Origin: Armatimonadota bacterium
Lineage (GTDB): Bacteria; Armatimonadota; UBA5829
Assembly: GCA_039679645.1 (NCBI GenBank)
Contig: JBDKUO010000020.1
Coordinates: 1 to 64,000, forward strand
DNA length: 64,000 nucleotides
Direction: 5' to 3'
Numbering within the stretch: position 1 is the stretch's first letter; each line of letters starts with the position of its first letter. Below, one piece after another: positions 18,806 to 26,159 of this stretch. A program made the translations under genes and the position numbers. The notes beneath the pieces are model-generated. The model worked only from the letters and a program-made list of their open reading frames with translations, was not told the DNA's origin and did not search any database.

Positions 18806-19630
18806 TTATAGCCCCTCGAAGGCTCCCTCGCGTGATTTCGATATATAGTTCATGCAATAATCGTCGCGACCAAGTAGCGATTCGGTCGCGGCGATAAGAG
18901 CCATAAGATACCTGTCATTGGGGTCAACAATACCTGCATCCAAGCCCTTGCCCATGCAAAGCACTGTCATTGCCTGATTCAGGAGCTTGCGGGCGGGCAT
19001 GCCGTGCGAGATGTTGCTTAGCCCCGCGATTATATGCACCCCCGGATACTCAGCCCGGAGCTTATCAATAATATCGAACATGGTCACTGCGACATCGCTG
19101 CCCGTGCCTATCGGGAAAGTGAGCGGATCAACGTATATATCATCCAGCGGCACACCTGCGCCGGTCAAATCGACAATAAGCTTTCTTGCGACATCCAGAC
19201 GTTTGGCAGGGTCCTGCTGGATACCGGTGTCGTCCATAGCCAGGGCAATTACCTTTGCCTTATACTCCAAAACAAACGGCAAAATGTTTTTGTATCGCCC
19301 AGACTCCGCAGTTATCGAGTTGATCATAGGCTGGCCTTTGCCCGCATCATACACATTAAGCGCGCGTTCCAGAGCGGCTGCGTTTGGCGTATCAAACGAG
19401 ATCGGAGCATCTACCGCTTCCATCACAGTCTTAGTGAGCCACTCAAGAGCTTCAGGCTCACCCGAGGTCAGGGTTCCCGCGTTGACATCTATGTATGTCG
19501 CGCCCGCTTCAAACTGCTTTTTTGCGAGGTCTGCAATGTAATCGGCGTCACGGTTTGTAACAGCCGTTTCTATAACCGGCTCGCCCTTTATCTTTCGAGA
19601 TGTGTTGATTCGTTCGCCTACTATCAGCAA
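18806..19630 (-). CDS. acsE: Methyl-THF:corrinoid methyltransferase (AcsE/MtgA-type)
   Basis: 274 residues, a DHPS-like pterin-binding barrel without other domains. MLIVGERINTSRKI at the N-terminus, AGATYIDVNAGT, PISFDTPN, PMINSITAE and GLSNISHGMPAR are characteristic of methyltransferases that move the methyl of 5-methyl-THF to a corrinoid protein. In the Wood-Ljungdahl pathway the acceptor is the corrinoid iron-sulfur protein; in demethylation systems it runs in reverse. Neither acsCD nor CODH is in view, so the acceptor is unknown. The start is TTG, six bases after GGAGGTG. It heads the operon and is preceded by a terminator-like hairpin. Confidence 0.88.
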   Translation of the reverse strand: MLIVGERINTSRKIKGEPVIETAVTNRDADYIADLAKKQFEAGATYIDVNAGTLTSGEPEALEWLTKTVMEAVDAPISFDTPNAAALERALNVYDAGKGQPMINSITAESGRYKNILPFVLEYKAKVIALAMDDTGIQQDPAKRLDVARKLIVDLTGAGVPLDDIYVDPLTFPIGTGSDVAVTMFDIIDKLRAEYPGVHIIAGLSNISHGMPARKLLNQAMTVLCMGKGLDAGIVDPNDRYLMALIAATESLLGRDDYCMNYISKSREGAFEGL

Positions 19631-19657
19631 TCTGTCACCTCCGTATTATTAGAAAAC

Positions 19658-19683
19658 AGATGGCCGCTCTATGGCGGCCATCT
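19658..19683 (-). promoter_or_regulatory. Attenuator-like hairpin in the acsE-metF operon leader
   Basis: Perfect 10-bp arms (19658-19667 and 19674-19683). Read on the minus strand it is followed by CTGTTTTCT, and it lies about 28 bases before the TTG start. Upstream small stems exist, but I saw no known riboswitch signature. It could be an attenuator or a terminator for an unseen leader. Confidence 0.5.
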
Positions 19684-19966
19684 TCATAAAGGAGAGGGTG
19701 TCATTGGGTTGCTACCCTCAAATTCTACAACACAATGGTTGGGTATATCAGGCACTTTCGTGCGGTGTTTTTTGCAATCTCGTGCGATTGCCTGGTAAGG
19801 TTGTATGGTTTGGTAATCTGGTGCTGCAACTGGAACCAAACATCTACCAAAACCATGCTACTGGAGCAGGCAGCAATTCGTCAACCAAAGGATTGGCGGG
19901 CAGGCACATTGGGTAAACGCAAGTTGCTTCTGCTTTATCAAAATGCTACGGGAGGTCTCAACAATA

Positions 19967-21013
19967 ATGAAAGCTGCAAAGATAGTATTAGTGATAATCT
20001 GTATGCAGTGCGTTGTTGTTACGGTCGCCGATGCGCTGACGTATACAGTACAGGCATTTGACAATTTCCAGCCGTGCGATATCAATAACAAGGGCCAGGT
20101 GGCGGGGCGCGTATTTGAGTCCGGCGCATGGCGCGGAGCGGCGTTGTGGGAGGCAGGAACATTCACCTCTATTGAAGTGCTTTCGGGCTATGACAGCACA
20201 ATCGTGACTGAGATCAATGACAACGGCCAGGTCGTTGGATACTGCCACAGCACTAGTGGCACCTACTCAGATACGGCATTTCTCTGGCAAAAAGATACCG
20301 GCATGATCAATCTGGGGATACTTCCCGGAGCGCAATCAAGTACGGCTACTGCGATCAATAACCAGGGGCAGATTGTGGGATATGTCAACAGTGGAAAAAA
20401 TCGCCTGCCGTTTATCTGGGAAAGTGGGACCGGCATGACCGGCCTTCCTCTGCTTTTGGGATGCACTTATGGCACTGCTGCCGATATCAATGATAGCGGA
20501 CATATTGTCGGCGCATGTTTTAATCCGCTAGAAGATTTATGGGGAGATGCATTATCTCACCCGTTTGTCTGGGACGATGCGGATGGAACGCGCGCATATG
20601 GCCCGTCTGCATATATCCCGGTAAAAATCAATAATCTCGATCAGGTGGTCGGGGCCATACCGGGGGTTTACTGGTGCGAGCCCATAATTTTGCATCCAGA
20701 CGGCACTCAGGTGGCCATGCATGTCAGCCCGATAGATATGAACAACCTCGGCGAGATCATAGGCGAAGGTGATGGTGATATCTGGGTATATGGTTGCGGC
20801 TTATTCAGAAGTTGTGATGGAACTGTTGACTACATTAATTTTGCGGATTCAGGTGAAATTGTGGCGATAAACGACCACAATCAGGTTGTGTCAACAAACG
20901 CTCTTATCACAATCACGCCGGAGCCATCCAGCGCTATTGCAGTAATTGGCGGCGTCGCGGGTCTTGGTGCGGCTGCGTTTCGCAGAAAGAAAGTGGGGAG
21001 TCTATCTAAATGA
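19967..21013 (+). CDS. HAF-repeat exported protein with PEP-CTERM tail
   Basis: 348 residues. A signal peptide (about 1-23) leads into about six HAF-type repeats, each with a D/E/A-I-N-x-x-G-Q-V-V-G core and an FLW or FVW aromatic strand, a beta-propeller-like extracellular repeat. The C-terminus is a PEP-CTERM signal: PEPSS at about 322-326, a hydrophobic stretch, then FRRKK. Exosortase systems recognise this tail to anchor or export proteins, usually alongside extracellular polysaccharide. GGAGG precedes the ATG at 19967. Its last 12 bases overlap the convergent regulator gene. Confidence 0.85.
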   Translation: MKAAKIVLVIICMQCVVVTVADALTYTVQAFDNFQPCDINNKGQVAGRVFESGAWRGAALWEAGTFTSIEVLSGYDSTIVTEINDNGQVVGYCHSTSGTYSDTAFLWQKDTGMINLGILPGAQSSTATAINNQGQIVGYVNSGKNRLPFIWESGTGMTGLPLLLGCTYGTAADINDSGHIVGACFNPLEDLWGDALSHPFVWDDADGTRAYGPSAYIPVKINNLDQVVGAIPGVYWCEPIILHPDGTQVAMHVSPIDMNNLGEIIGEGDGDIWVYGCGLFRSCDGTVDYINFADSGEIVAINDHNQVVSTNALITITPEPSSAIAVIGGVAGLGAAAFRRKKVGSLSK

Positions 21014-22174
21014 CGACCTGTGAAACCTTCGGTAATCGCCCGGAGTCCTGCCGACATATTTCTGGAAGACCTTGGTGAAGTAGCTCTGGTCGCTGAACCC
21101 GCACTCCAGGCAAATCTGAATGAGGCTCTTCTCTGTGCGGATCAGCAGTTCGCGGGCCTTGTCCACGCGTATCCTTGCCAGAAGATCGGTAAATGAGTGC
21201 CCGAAGCTGCTCTTTACGACTCTGCTGAAGTGCGACGGCGAAAGGCATGCGACCTCCGCCACGTCATCTCGCGAGATTTCCTCATTTAGGTGCTCTTGCA
21301 TATACTTCATTGCCTCGCCGAGGAGTACAGTGCTCGGATACTGCTTGTTGGACTTGATCGCGTCCATCATCCTCTCGAGCATATCTACAAGCCATGCGCA
21401 GAGTTCTTCTTCAGAGTCGATCCGCGCAAGGTCAGCGACGGATGAGTAATTCGCGCCCAAAAGCTCAGTAGGGTCTCCGCCCGCTTCGACCGCGCTTCGA
21501 GACATATTTACCACCAGTTCGAGGATCAAGCTTTTAAGGAGCGTGGGTCTCTCTCGCCCAAAGAAGTAAATCCCGACCAGAATGCGGTTTATGATCTCTC
21601 TGGCGGCGGGTCTGTCACCCCGTTTGATCGCAGCTATAAGCGCGGGTTCTTCTACCAGATAAATATCTCGGATCGACTGGTAATTTTGCCCTTTGAGTTC
21701 ATGGATAGCCTCGGCTCGTTCGGATTCACGCTCGGCAGCCGTTCGTTTAAGTTCGAGCAGAGCAGCGTTGGTGAGGTTGGCTTCTTCGGCCATGGCCAGC
21801 AGATCTGAAGCGGCGCGCCGGGTGTCGGCAGGCGATAGCGCTCCAGAGTCTTTAGACGGCGCTCCCACAACCACCTTCTCAGCTACGATCCCGCCTATCA
21901 CGACCGAGTTTTGCATGACCGGCACAGCCCAGATCACGTATCCCTCGGGGCACTGCAGCATGGACGGTTCACCCCAGCGCAGCGCTTCCTGGATGGCTCT
22001 TTGCCTGAACGAGGAGCACTTGTCGGGGCAGGCGACACTTCCGGCAACGACATGTCCCTGCGCATCGGCAAGCACGCAGCAAAGCCCCCACATCCGTCCA
22101 TACTCATCTGCGAGCTGCTCGAATGCGGGTTTCACGTTTTCCATATTCGCTGTGTCCGGATAAAGTGCTTTCAT
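21002..22174 (-). CDS. PocR-domain AraC-family transcriptional regulator
   Basis: About 390 residues. An N-terminal PocR sensory domain (about 10-135; GLCCVLADAQGHVV, CPDKC, VIWAVPV, GGIVAE) is followed by a helical linker and a C-terminal AraC double helix-turn-helix (about 295-388; ISRDDVAEVACLSPSHFSR, CGFSDQSYFTKVFQKYVG). PocR domains bind small molecules such as diols or hydrocarbon derivatives. I placed the start at ATG 22174 because a perfect 8+8 palindrome, a likely operator, lies just upstream; longer in-frame starts at 22207 and 22243 exist, none with a good ribosome binding site. The target may be the divergent gene at 22288 or itself. Confidence 0.85.
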   Translation of the reverse strand: MKALYPDTANMENVKPAFEQLADEYGRMWGLCCVLADAQGHVVAGSVACPDKCSSFRQRAIQEALRWGEPSMLQCPEGYVIWAVPVMQNSVVIGGIVAEKVVVGAPSKDSGALSPADTRRAASDLLAMAEEANLTNAALLELKRTAAERESERAEAIHELKGQNYQSIRDIYLVEEPALIAAIKRGDRPAAREIINRILVGIYFFGRERPTLLKSLILELVVNMSRSAVEAGGDPTELLGANYSSVADLARIDSEEELCAWLVDMLERMMDAIKSNKQYPSTVLLGEAMKYMQEHLNEEISRDDVAEVACLSPSHFSRVVKSSFGHSFTDLLARIRVDKARELLIRTEKSLIQICLECGFSDQSYFTKVFQKYVGRTPGDYRRFHRSSFR

Positions 22175-22184
22175 AGTATAGTGT

Positions 22185-22201
22185 GATTCTAGCCTAGAAT
22201 C
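22185..22201. promoter_or_regulatory. Perfect palindromic operator candidate
   Basis: GATTCTAG-C-CTAGAATC is a perfect dyad with one central base, placed 10 bases before the PocR-AraC start and 17 bases before the divergent -35 element. It is a natural site for auto- or cross-regulation. Confidence 0.5.
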
Positions 22202-22217
22202 GCTCATCGCGCAAGTA

Positions 22218-22246
22218 TTGACCTTATGCGTTAAAAGTGTCATACT
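22218..22246 (+). promoter_or_regulatory. Putative promoter of the small acidic gene
   Basis: TTGACC (22218-22223) and CATACT (22241-22246) are 17 bases apart, about 40 bases before the TTG start at 22288. Confidence 0.5.
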
Positions 22247-22287
22247 AGGCCCATCACCGATCCGATTCGGTTATCAGGAGGTTTTCC

Positions 22288-22629
22288 TTGGAAAACAGCG
22301 GCAAGACCCAGTTTAAGCTATCGCGCCTTGTGCGCACGGCGGCCTCGGAGATATATGTGATTTGGGAGGGCGAGACGCGGGTCGGGCAGGTCCACCTGCA
22401 CTACGCCCACGACACTATCCATGCCGCGCTGCTCCTGGAAGTCGACCTGACCGTGCCTGAAGAAGAGGACCTCCTTGAAGCTATAGATGAAGATATTGTT
22501 TCCTCATATCTGCCCAGCTTTGAGCGAGAGGACCTGTTGGTGACCGTCTTCAGAGCGGAAGAGATCAGCTCATTCAGCTATGCCCCTATGGACATGGGCG
22601 ACTTCGGCCCTGAGGACGAAGAAGACTGA
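22288..22629 (+). CDS. Small acidic protein of unknown function
   Basis: 113 residues starting at TTG behind AGGAGG. The first 55 residues are beta-rich (ETRVGQVHLHYAHD, HAALLLEVDL); the C-terminus is strongly acidic (ending FGPEDEED). There is no signal peptide or membrane helix. I do not recognise the family. It is divergent from the PocR-AraC regulator with a shared promoter and operator region and is followed by a hairpin-rich spacer. Confidence 0.65.
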   Translation: MENSGKTQFKLSRLVRTAASEIYVIWEGETRVGQVHLHYAHDTIHAALLLEVDLTVPEEEDLLEAIDEDIVSSYLPSFEREDLLVTVFRAEEISSFSYAPMDMGDFGPEDEED

Positions 22630-22673
22630 TCTCGGTTTAATGATCGGATAGTTTGATCGTGTATACCGATATG

Positions 22674-22820
22674 CTTCGGGAACGGCGCTGACCGATTGCC
22701 TGTAAATCGTTCGTGAGCGTGAGTTCCCGAAGTTTCTTGCTTATATAGCATAGTGCAAGCTGCGGGAATTAACGATTGATTTGCATTTCAAGGTTCTGTG
22801 GTCTGTGTCATTCCCGCAGC
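22674..22820 (+). other. Two long hairpins in a gene-free spacer
   Basis: The spacer 22630-22967 has no gene. Arms 22674-22683 and 22723-22732 (10 bp) enclose a 39-base interior with its own nested stems (22693-22697 with 22705-22709). Arms 22759-22769 and 22810-22820 (11 bp, perfect) form a second hairpin. A third, repeat-type hairpin follows at 22826. This could be a small RNA, a 3' end structure or stacked palindromic elements. Confidence 0.5.
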
Positions 22821-22825
22821 ATAAA

Positions 22826-22856
22826 AATCCCTCCGGGTATCTTACCTGGAGGGATT
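22826..22856. repeat. Dispersed hairpin repeat (AATCCCTCC ... GGAGGGATT), copy 1
   Basis: Nine-base perfect arms around a loop containing GGGTATCTTACCT. Related copies are at 23679-23697 (left half only), 32054-32084 and 33638-33662. Confidence 0.7.
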
Positions 22857-22967
22857 AGGTGTCGGGATTTGAGGAGCGAATACAGCCTTTCAATTGACAA
22901 GATAAGTGTTCAGCCGCTCCGGAAATCCCGATACTAACCGGCAACTGCACCAGCAAGGATAGAAAGA

Positions 22968-23666
22968 ATGATGGAAACGCCCTCCTGGTACTACGATGAG
23001 TTCAAACAAATAGGCACAGATTACGCCCTTATCGACGAAGTCCGCCGATATGACGAGCGCATGCACAGCCTCCGTGATATCCCCAAAGAAACTTCGGATA
23101 CCATCGGCAGGCTCGGAATCAGCCCTGAGAGCACTCTTGTCGAGTTCGGGTGCGGCACAGGCGAGCTTTCCATTACTGCTGCCAGCCTTTGCCGCAAAGT
23201 GCATGCAGTCGATATTTCTCAGGTGATGATTGATTATGCCAAGTCCAAAGCAGAACCACGCGGAGTGGGCAATGTGGAATTTCATAGGGCGGGCTTTCTT
23301 ACTTACGAGCACGCCGATGAGCCTGCGGATATCGTAGCGACCCAGCTTGCGCTCCATCATCTGCCGGACTTTTGGAAGGTAATAGCTCTAGGCAGAATTC
23401 ATGATATATTGAAACCCGGCGGCAAGTTCTTCCTCAGGGACGTCGTGTTTTCATTCGATATGAAGGACTACAAGCAGGCGCTGGATAATTGGATGCAGAC
23501 AGTAAAGGAATGCTGCGGCAGCGTCAATTGCCGTAACCATATTCGCGATGAATACTCCACAACGTCCTGGCTGATGGAAGAGATGCTTCGGCATACCGGC
23601 TTCGACATTATCAGCGCGGACTATACCGGCGGTATGTTCGCCGCATATATGTGCGAGAAGAAATAA
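22968..23666 (+). CDS. Class I SAM-dependent methyltransferase
   Basis: 232 residues, soluble. The Rossmann fold is clear: motif I LVEFGCGTGELSI at about 62-74, the acidic end of beta-2 in VHAVDIS, and motif IV ADIVATQLALHHLPDF followed by ILKPGGKFFLRDVVFSF, typical of the Methyltransf_11/25 group. The substrate is unknown; related enzymes methylate small metabolites, lipids or quinones. ATG 22968 or the adjacent 22971 follows GGATAGAAAG. It is followed by a half copy of the hairpin repeat and then a GH28-like gene. Confidence 0.9.
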   Translation: MMETPSWYYDEFKQIGTDYALIDEVRRYDERMHSLRDIPKETSDTIGRLGISPESTLVEFGCGTGELSITAASLCRKVHAVDISQVMIDYAKSKAEPRGVGNVEFHRAGFLTYEHADEPADIVATQLALHHLPDFWKVIALGRIHDILKPGGKFFLRDVVFSFDMKDYKQALDNWMQTVKECCGSVNCRNHIRDEYSTTSWLMEEMLRHTGFDIISADYTGGMFAAYMCEKK

Positions 23667-23678
23667 CAGACGCATAGA

Positions 23679-23697
23679 AATCCCTCCAGGTATCTTA
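23679..23697. repeat. Dispersed hairpin repeat, left half only
   Basis: AATCCCTCCAGGTATCTTA matches the left arm and loop of the 22826 element; the right arm is replaced by the start of the next gene. Confidence 0.6.
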
Positions 23698-23708
23698 TGA
23701 GAGTCAGA

Positions 23709-25283
23709 ATGAAAAATCACCGGATATGGGATGTCAGAGAATTCGGCGCGCAGGGAGACGGCATTGCTCTCGACACTGCGGCTGTCCAAACTGCGATAGA
23801 TGATTGTTCGGTATGCGGCGGCGGAGTTGTTCACTTCCCCGCCGGAACGTATCTGATCGGCACACTGCGCCTCAGGAGCAATATCACTCTTGATCTGGCC
23901 GCATCGGCTGTTCTGATGGGGAGCGCTCGAAAGCAGGACTACCACGGCGGGAGCGGATTTGACTGCTACATGGGCAGCGGGTTTCTGCTCTTCGGAACAA
24001 ACATCGAAAACTTCGCGATAACCGGCCAGGGAACTATCGACGGCAGCGGCCCCGCATTCTGGCTGGATGAACAGATAAACTATATTCGTAACCTCGGCCC
24101 GATTATGAAGCCCAAGCCGTACAGACCACGCGCACTGCTCTATATAATAGATGGCCGCAACATCAGGATAAACGATGTAACTTTCCACAACTCCCCAACA
24201 TTTACGGTATGGCTGATGGGATGCGATGTCGTAAATATAGATCGTATTTCCATTATCAACGCACAGTATGGGCCCAATACCGACGGCCTTGATATCGACT
24301 GCTGCAGCGATGTACGTATATCCGACTGCTTTATTTCTGCCGGGGACGACGCAATTGCCTTGAAAAGCGATGCCGACTGCCTCGGTCGCAGAAAGGCATG
24401 CGAAAATATTACAGTGACCAATTGCACACTAAGCTCACGAGCTTGCGGAATCAGGATCGGTTATGAGGGAGATTCCCCCATCAAAAGATGCTGCTTTAGC
24501 AACATAGTTATGCGCGATACGGATATAGGCGTATCGATAGTATCCGTTCTGCCGGATATTCCCGCTGCGTGCCCCGGTGCAGTGAAAACGGAATATGTCA
24601 AGATCAAGCAGGGGTGCCAAATAGAAGACATCGCTTTCTCCAATATCATAATGGAGAACGTTAACAGGCCGTTTCATCTCTGGTCAGGAGTCGAAGTGCT
24701 CGGCGAATACCTGGGATATATCAGGAACATATCCTTCAGCGACATTATTGCCCACGCGAACAATGCCGCATATATCGGCGGCTTGTCTGACAGACCCATA
24801 GAGTCAGTGATATTCAGCAACTTCAGGCTGCTCGTCAAGGGCAATATGGAGGGGGTCGAACGCTCCACTGATCCATATCACACCGGTGTATGGGGCGGTG
24901 AACTGATACCTCTCGGTATTTACCTTCGCAACGCCCGAAATATCAAGTTAAGAGATGTCGAGATATGCTGGGAAGACGATGCCTGTGGAAACTGGATGAG
25001 TGCGCTTCGGGTTGACAGTTGTTCCGACCTGGATATCGACGGTTTCATCGGCAGGCAGTATGAGGCTGATTCCGATATACCTGCCGTAATGCTCAACGAT
25101 GTCGATACGGCTTTCATACATGGCTGCCGTTCATTGCCCGGCACAGGCGCTTTTCTCGGTCTTTCCGGCAGCAAAACTTGCAATATAACCGTTATCGGCA
25201 ATGATTTTCATAATGCCATGCAGCCAATCGCAATGAACGGCTTGCCTGATGACACAGTGTTTTTGACCGCAAACCGAGTATGA
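23709..25283 (+). CDS. GH28-family-like glycoside hydrolase (polygalacturonase fold)
   Basis: 524 residues, a right-handed parallel beta-helix. The N-terminus (VREFGAQGDGIALDTAAVQTAI) is the pectate-lyase-3/GH28 signature. The catalytic Asp residues fall in NTDGLD (about 190-195) and GDDAIALKS (Asp 213 and 214), followed by RIGYEG in place of the usual RIK region. GH28 enzymes hydrolyse galacturonan or rhamnogalacturonan. No signal peptide is seen, so it probably acts on imported oligosaccharides. I chose ATG 23709; ATG 23697 is in frame and lies inside the truncated hairpin repeat. Confidence 0.85.
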   Translation: MKNHRIWDVREFGAQGDGIALDTAAVQTAIDDCSVCGGGVVHFPAGTYLIGTLRLRSNITLDLAASAVLMGSARKQDYHGGSGFDCYMGSGFLLFGTNIENFAITGQGTIDGSGPAFWLDEQINYIRNLGPIMKPKPYRPRALLYIIDGRNIRINDVTFHNSPTFTVWLMGCDVVNIDRISIINAQYGPNTDGLDIDCCSDVRISDCFISAGDDAIALKSDADCLGRRKACENITVTNCTLSSRACGIRIGYEGDSPIKRCCFSNIVMRDTDIGVSIVSVLPDIPAACPGAVKTEYVKIKQGCQIEDIAFSNIIMENVNRPFHLWSGVEVLGEYLGYIRNISFSDIIAHANNAAYIGGLSDRPIESVIFSNFRLLVKGNMEGVERSTDPYHTGVWGGELIPLGIYLRNARNIKLRDVEICWEDDACGNWMSALRVDSCSDLDIDGFIGRQYEADSDIPAVMLNDVDTAFIHGCRSLPGTGAFLGLSGSKTCNITVIGNDFHNAMQPIAMNGLPDDTVFLTANRV

Positions 25284-25322
25284 TCCGATATGCCAAATAG
25301 GTGTCTGGATTTGAGAGTATAA

Positions 25323-26159
25323 ATGCGTCTGGGAGTCCATATCAGAATAGCGGGCGGGCTGGTTAAAGCTCTGGACCGCGCTCAGTATCTGGGCTGCGAG
25401 GCGATCCAGCTCTTTTCCGGCAACCCAAACGGCTGGGCTAGGACTCTGCTGCCGCTGGATGTAGCGAACAAATTTAGGGCTCGCACAGCCGGACTCGATA
25501 TACACCCTGTGATCCTGCACACACCGTATCTGCTGAACCTCGCCTCACCGGACGATGTCATTTGGATAAAGAGCAAGGGCGCGCTGGTAGATGCCGTCGA
25601 GAAAGCGCCGATGCTTGAGGCTGGGTATATCGTGACTCACATCGGCAGCCATAAAGGCTCCGGGTATAAGGTTGGAGTGAAACGTATAGCCAATGCAGTG
25701 CGTTTTGCTCTTGAAGCCGACCCTAACCCTATAATCGCACTCGAACTGGGCGCGGGCGCGGGTAACAGCATAGGCTCCCGCTTTGAGCACATTGCAGACA
25801 TCATGGAGCATCTGCCCGATGTGACAGACCGCGTGGGAATCTGCATAGATACGGCTCACCTCTGGGGATCGGGTTACGATATCTCCACCGAAGGTGGTGT
25901 AAGCGATATGTTTGACGAACTCGATCGATATGTCGGACTGGAGAGGCTCAAGGTTGTTCACCTGAACGACACCCAAAAGGACCTCGCCTCCCATGCCGAC
26001 CGCCACTACCACATCGGCCATGGCCAGGTTGGGCTCGAAGGCTTTCGCGCGATCCTGCATCACCCGGCTACACGCGATCTGCCCGGGATTATAGAGACCC
26101 CTGACGACATAGAGTGGGACAAACGCAACCTGAAGACACTTCACAGTCTCCAGGAATAA
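25323..26159 (+). CDS. nfo: Endonuclease IV (AP endonuclease)
   Basis: 278 residues, usual length. This TIM-barrel enzyme cuts DNA at abasic sites in base-excision repair using three zinc ions. All expected ligand motifs are present in order: VILHTPYL, VTHIGSHKG, IALELGAGAG, GICIDTAHLWGSGYD, KVVHLNDT, HADRHYHIGHG and GIIETP. The N-terminus MRLGVHI fits the family. The upstream sequence is short of a strong ribosome binding site. The stop codon directly abuts the stop codon of the convergent gene with no base between them. Confidence 0.95.
   Translation: MRLGVHIRIAGGLVKALDRAQYLGCEAIQLFSGNPNGWARTLLPLDVANKFRARTAGLDIHPVILHTPYLLNLASPDDVIWIKSKGALVDAVEKAPMLEAGYIVTHIGSHKGSGYKVGVKRIANAVRFALEADPNPIIALELGAGAGNSIGSRFEHIADIMEHLPDVTDRVGICIDTAHLWGSGYDISTEGGVSDMFDELDRYVGLERLKVVHLNDTQKDLASHADRHYHIGHGQVGLEGFRAILHHPATRDLPGIIETPDDIEWDKRNLKTLHSLQE

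Noticed and set aside
19684-19960. Cobalamin or THF riboswitch before the folate operon
   Set aside because: I could not find the conserved cobalamin-box or THF-aptamer sequence on the minus strand.
25545-26144. A 199-residue minus-strand frame
   Set aside because: It is the shadow of endonuclease IV, which has all metal-ligand motifs.
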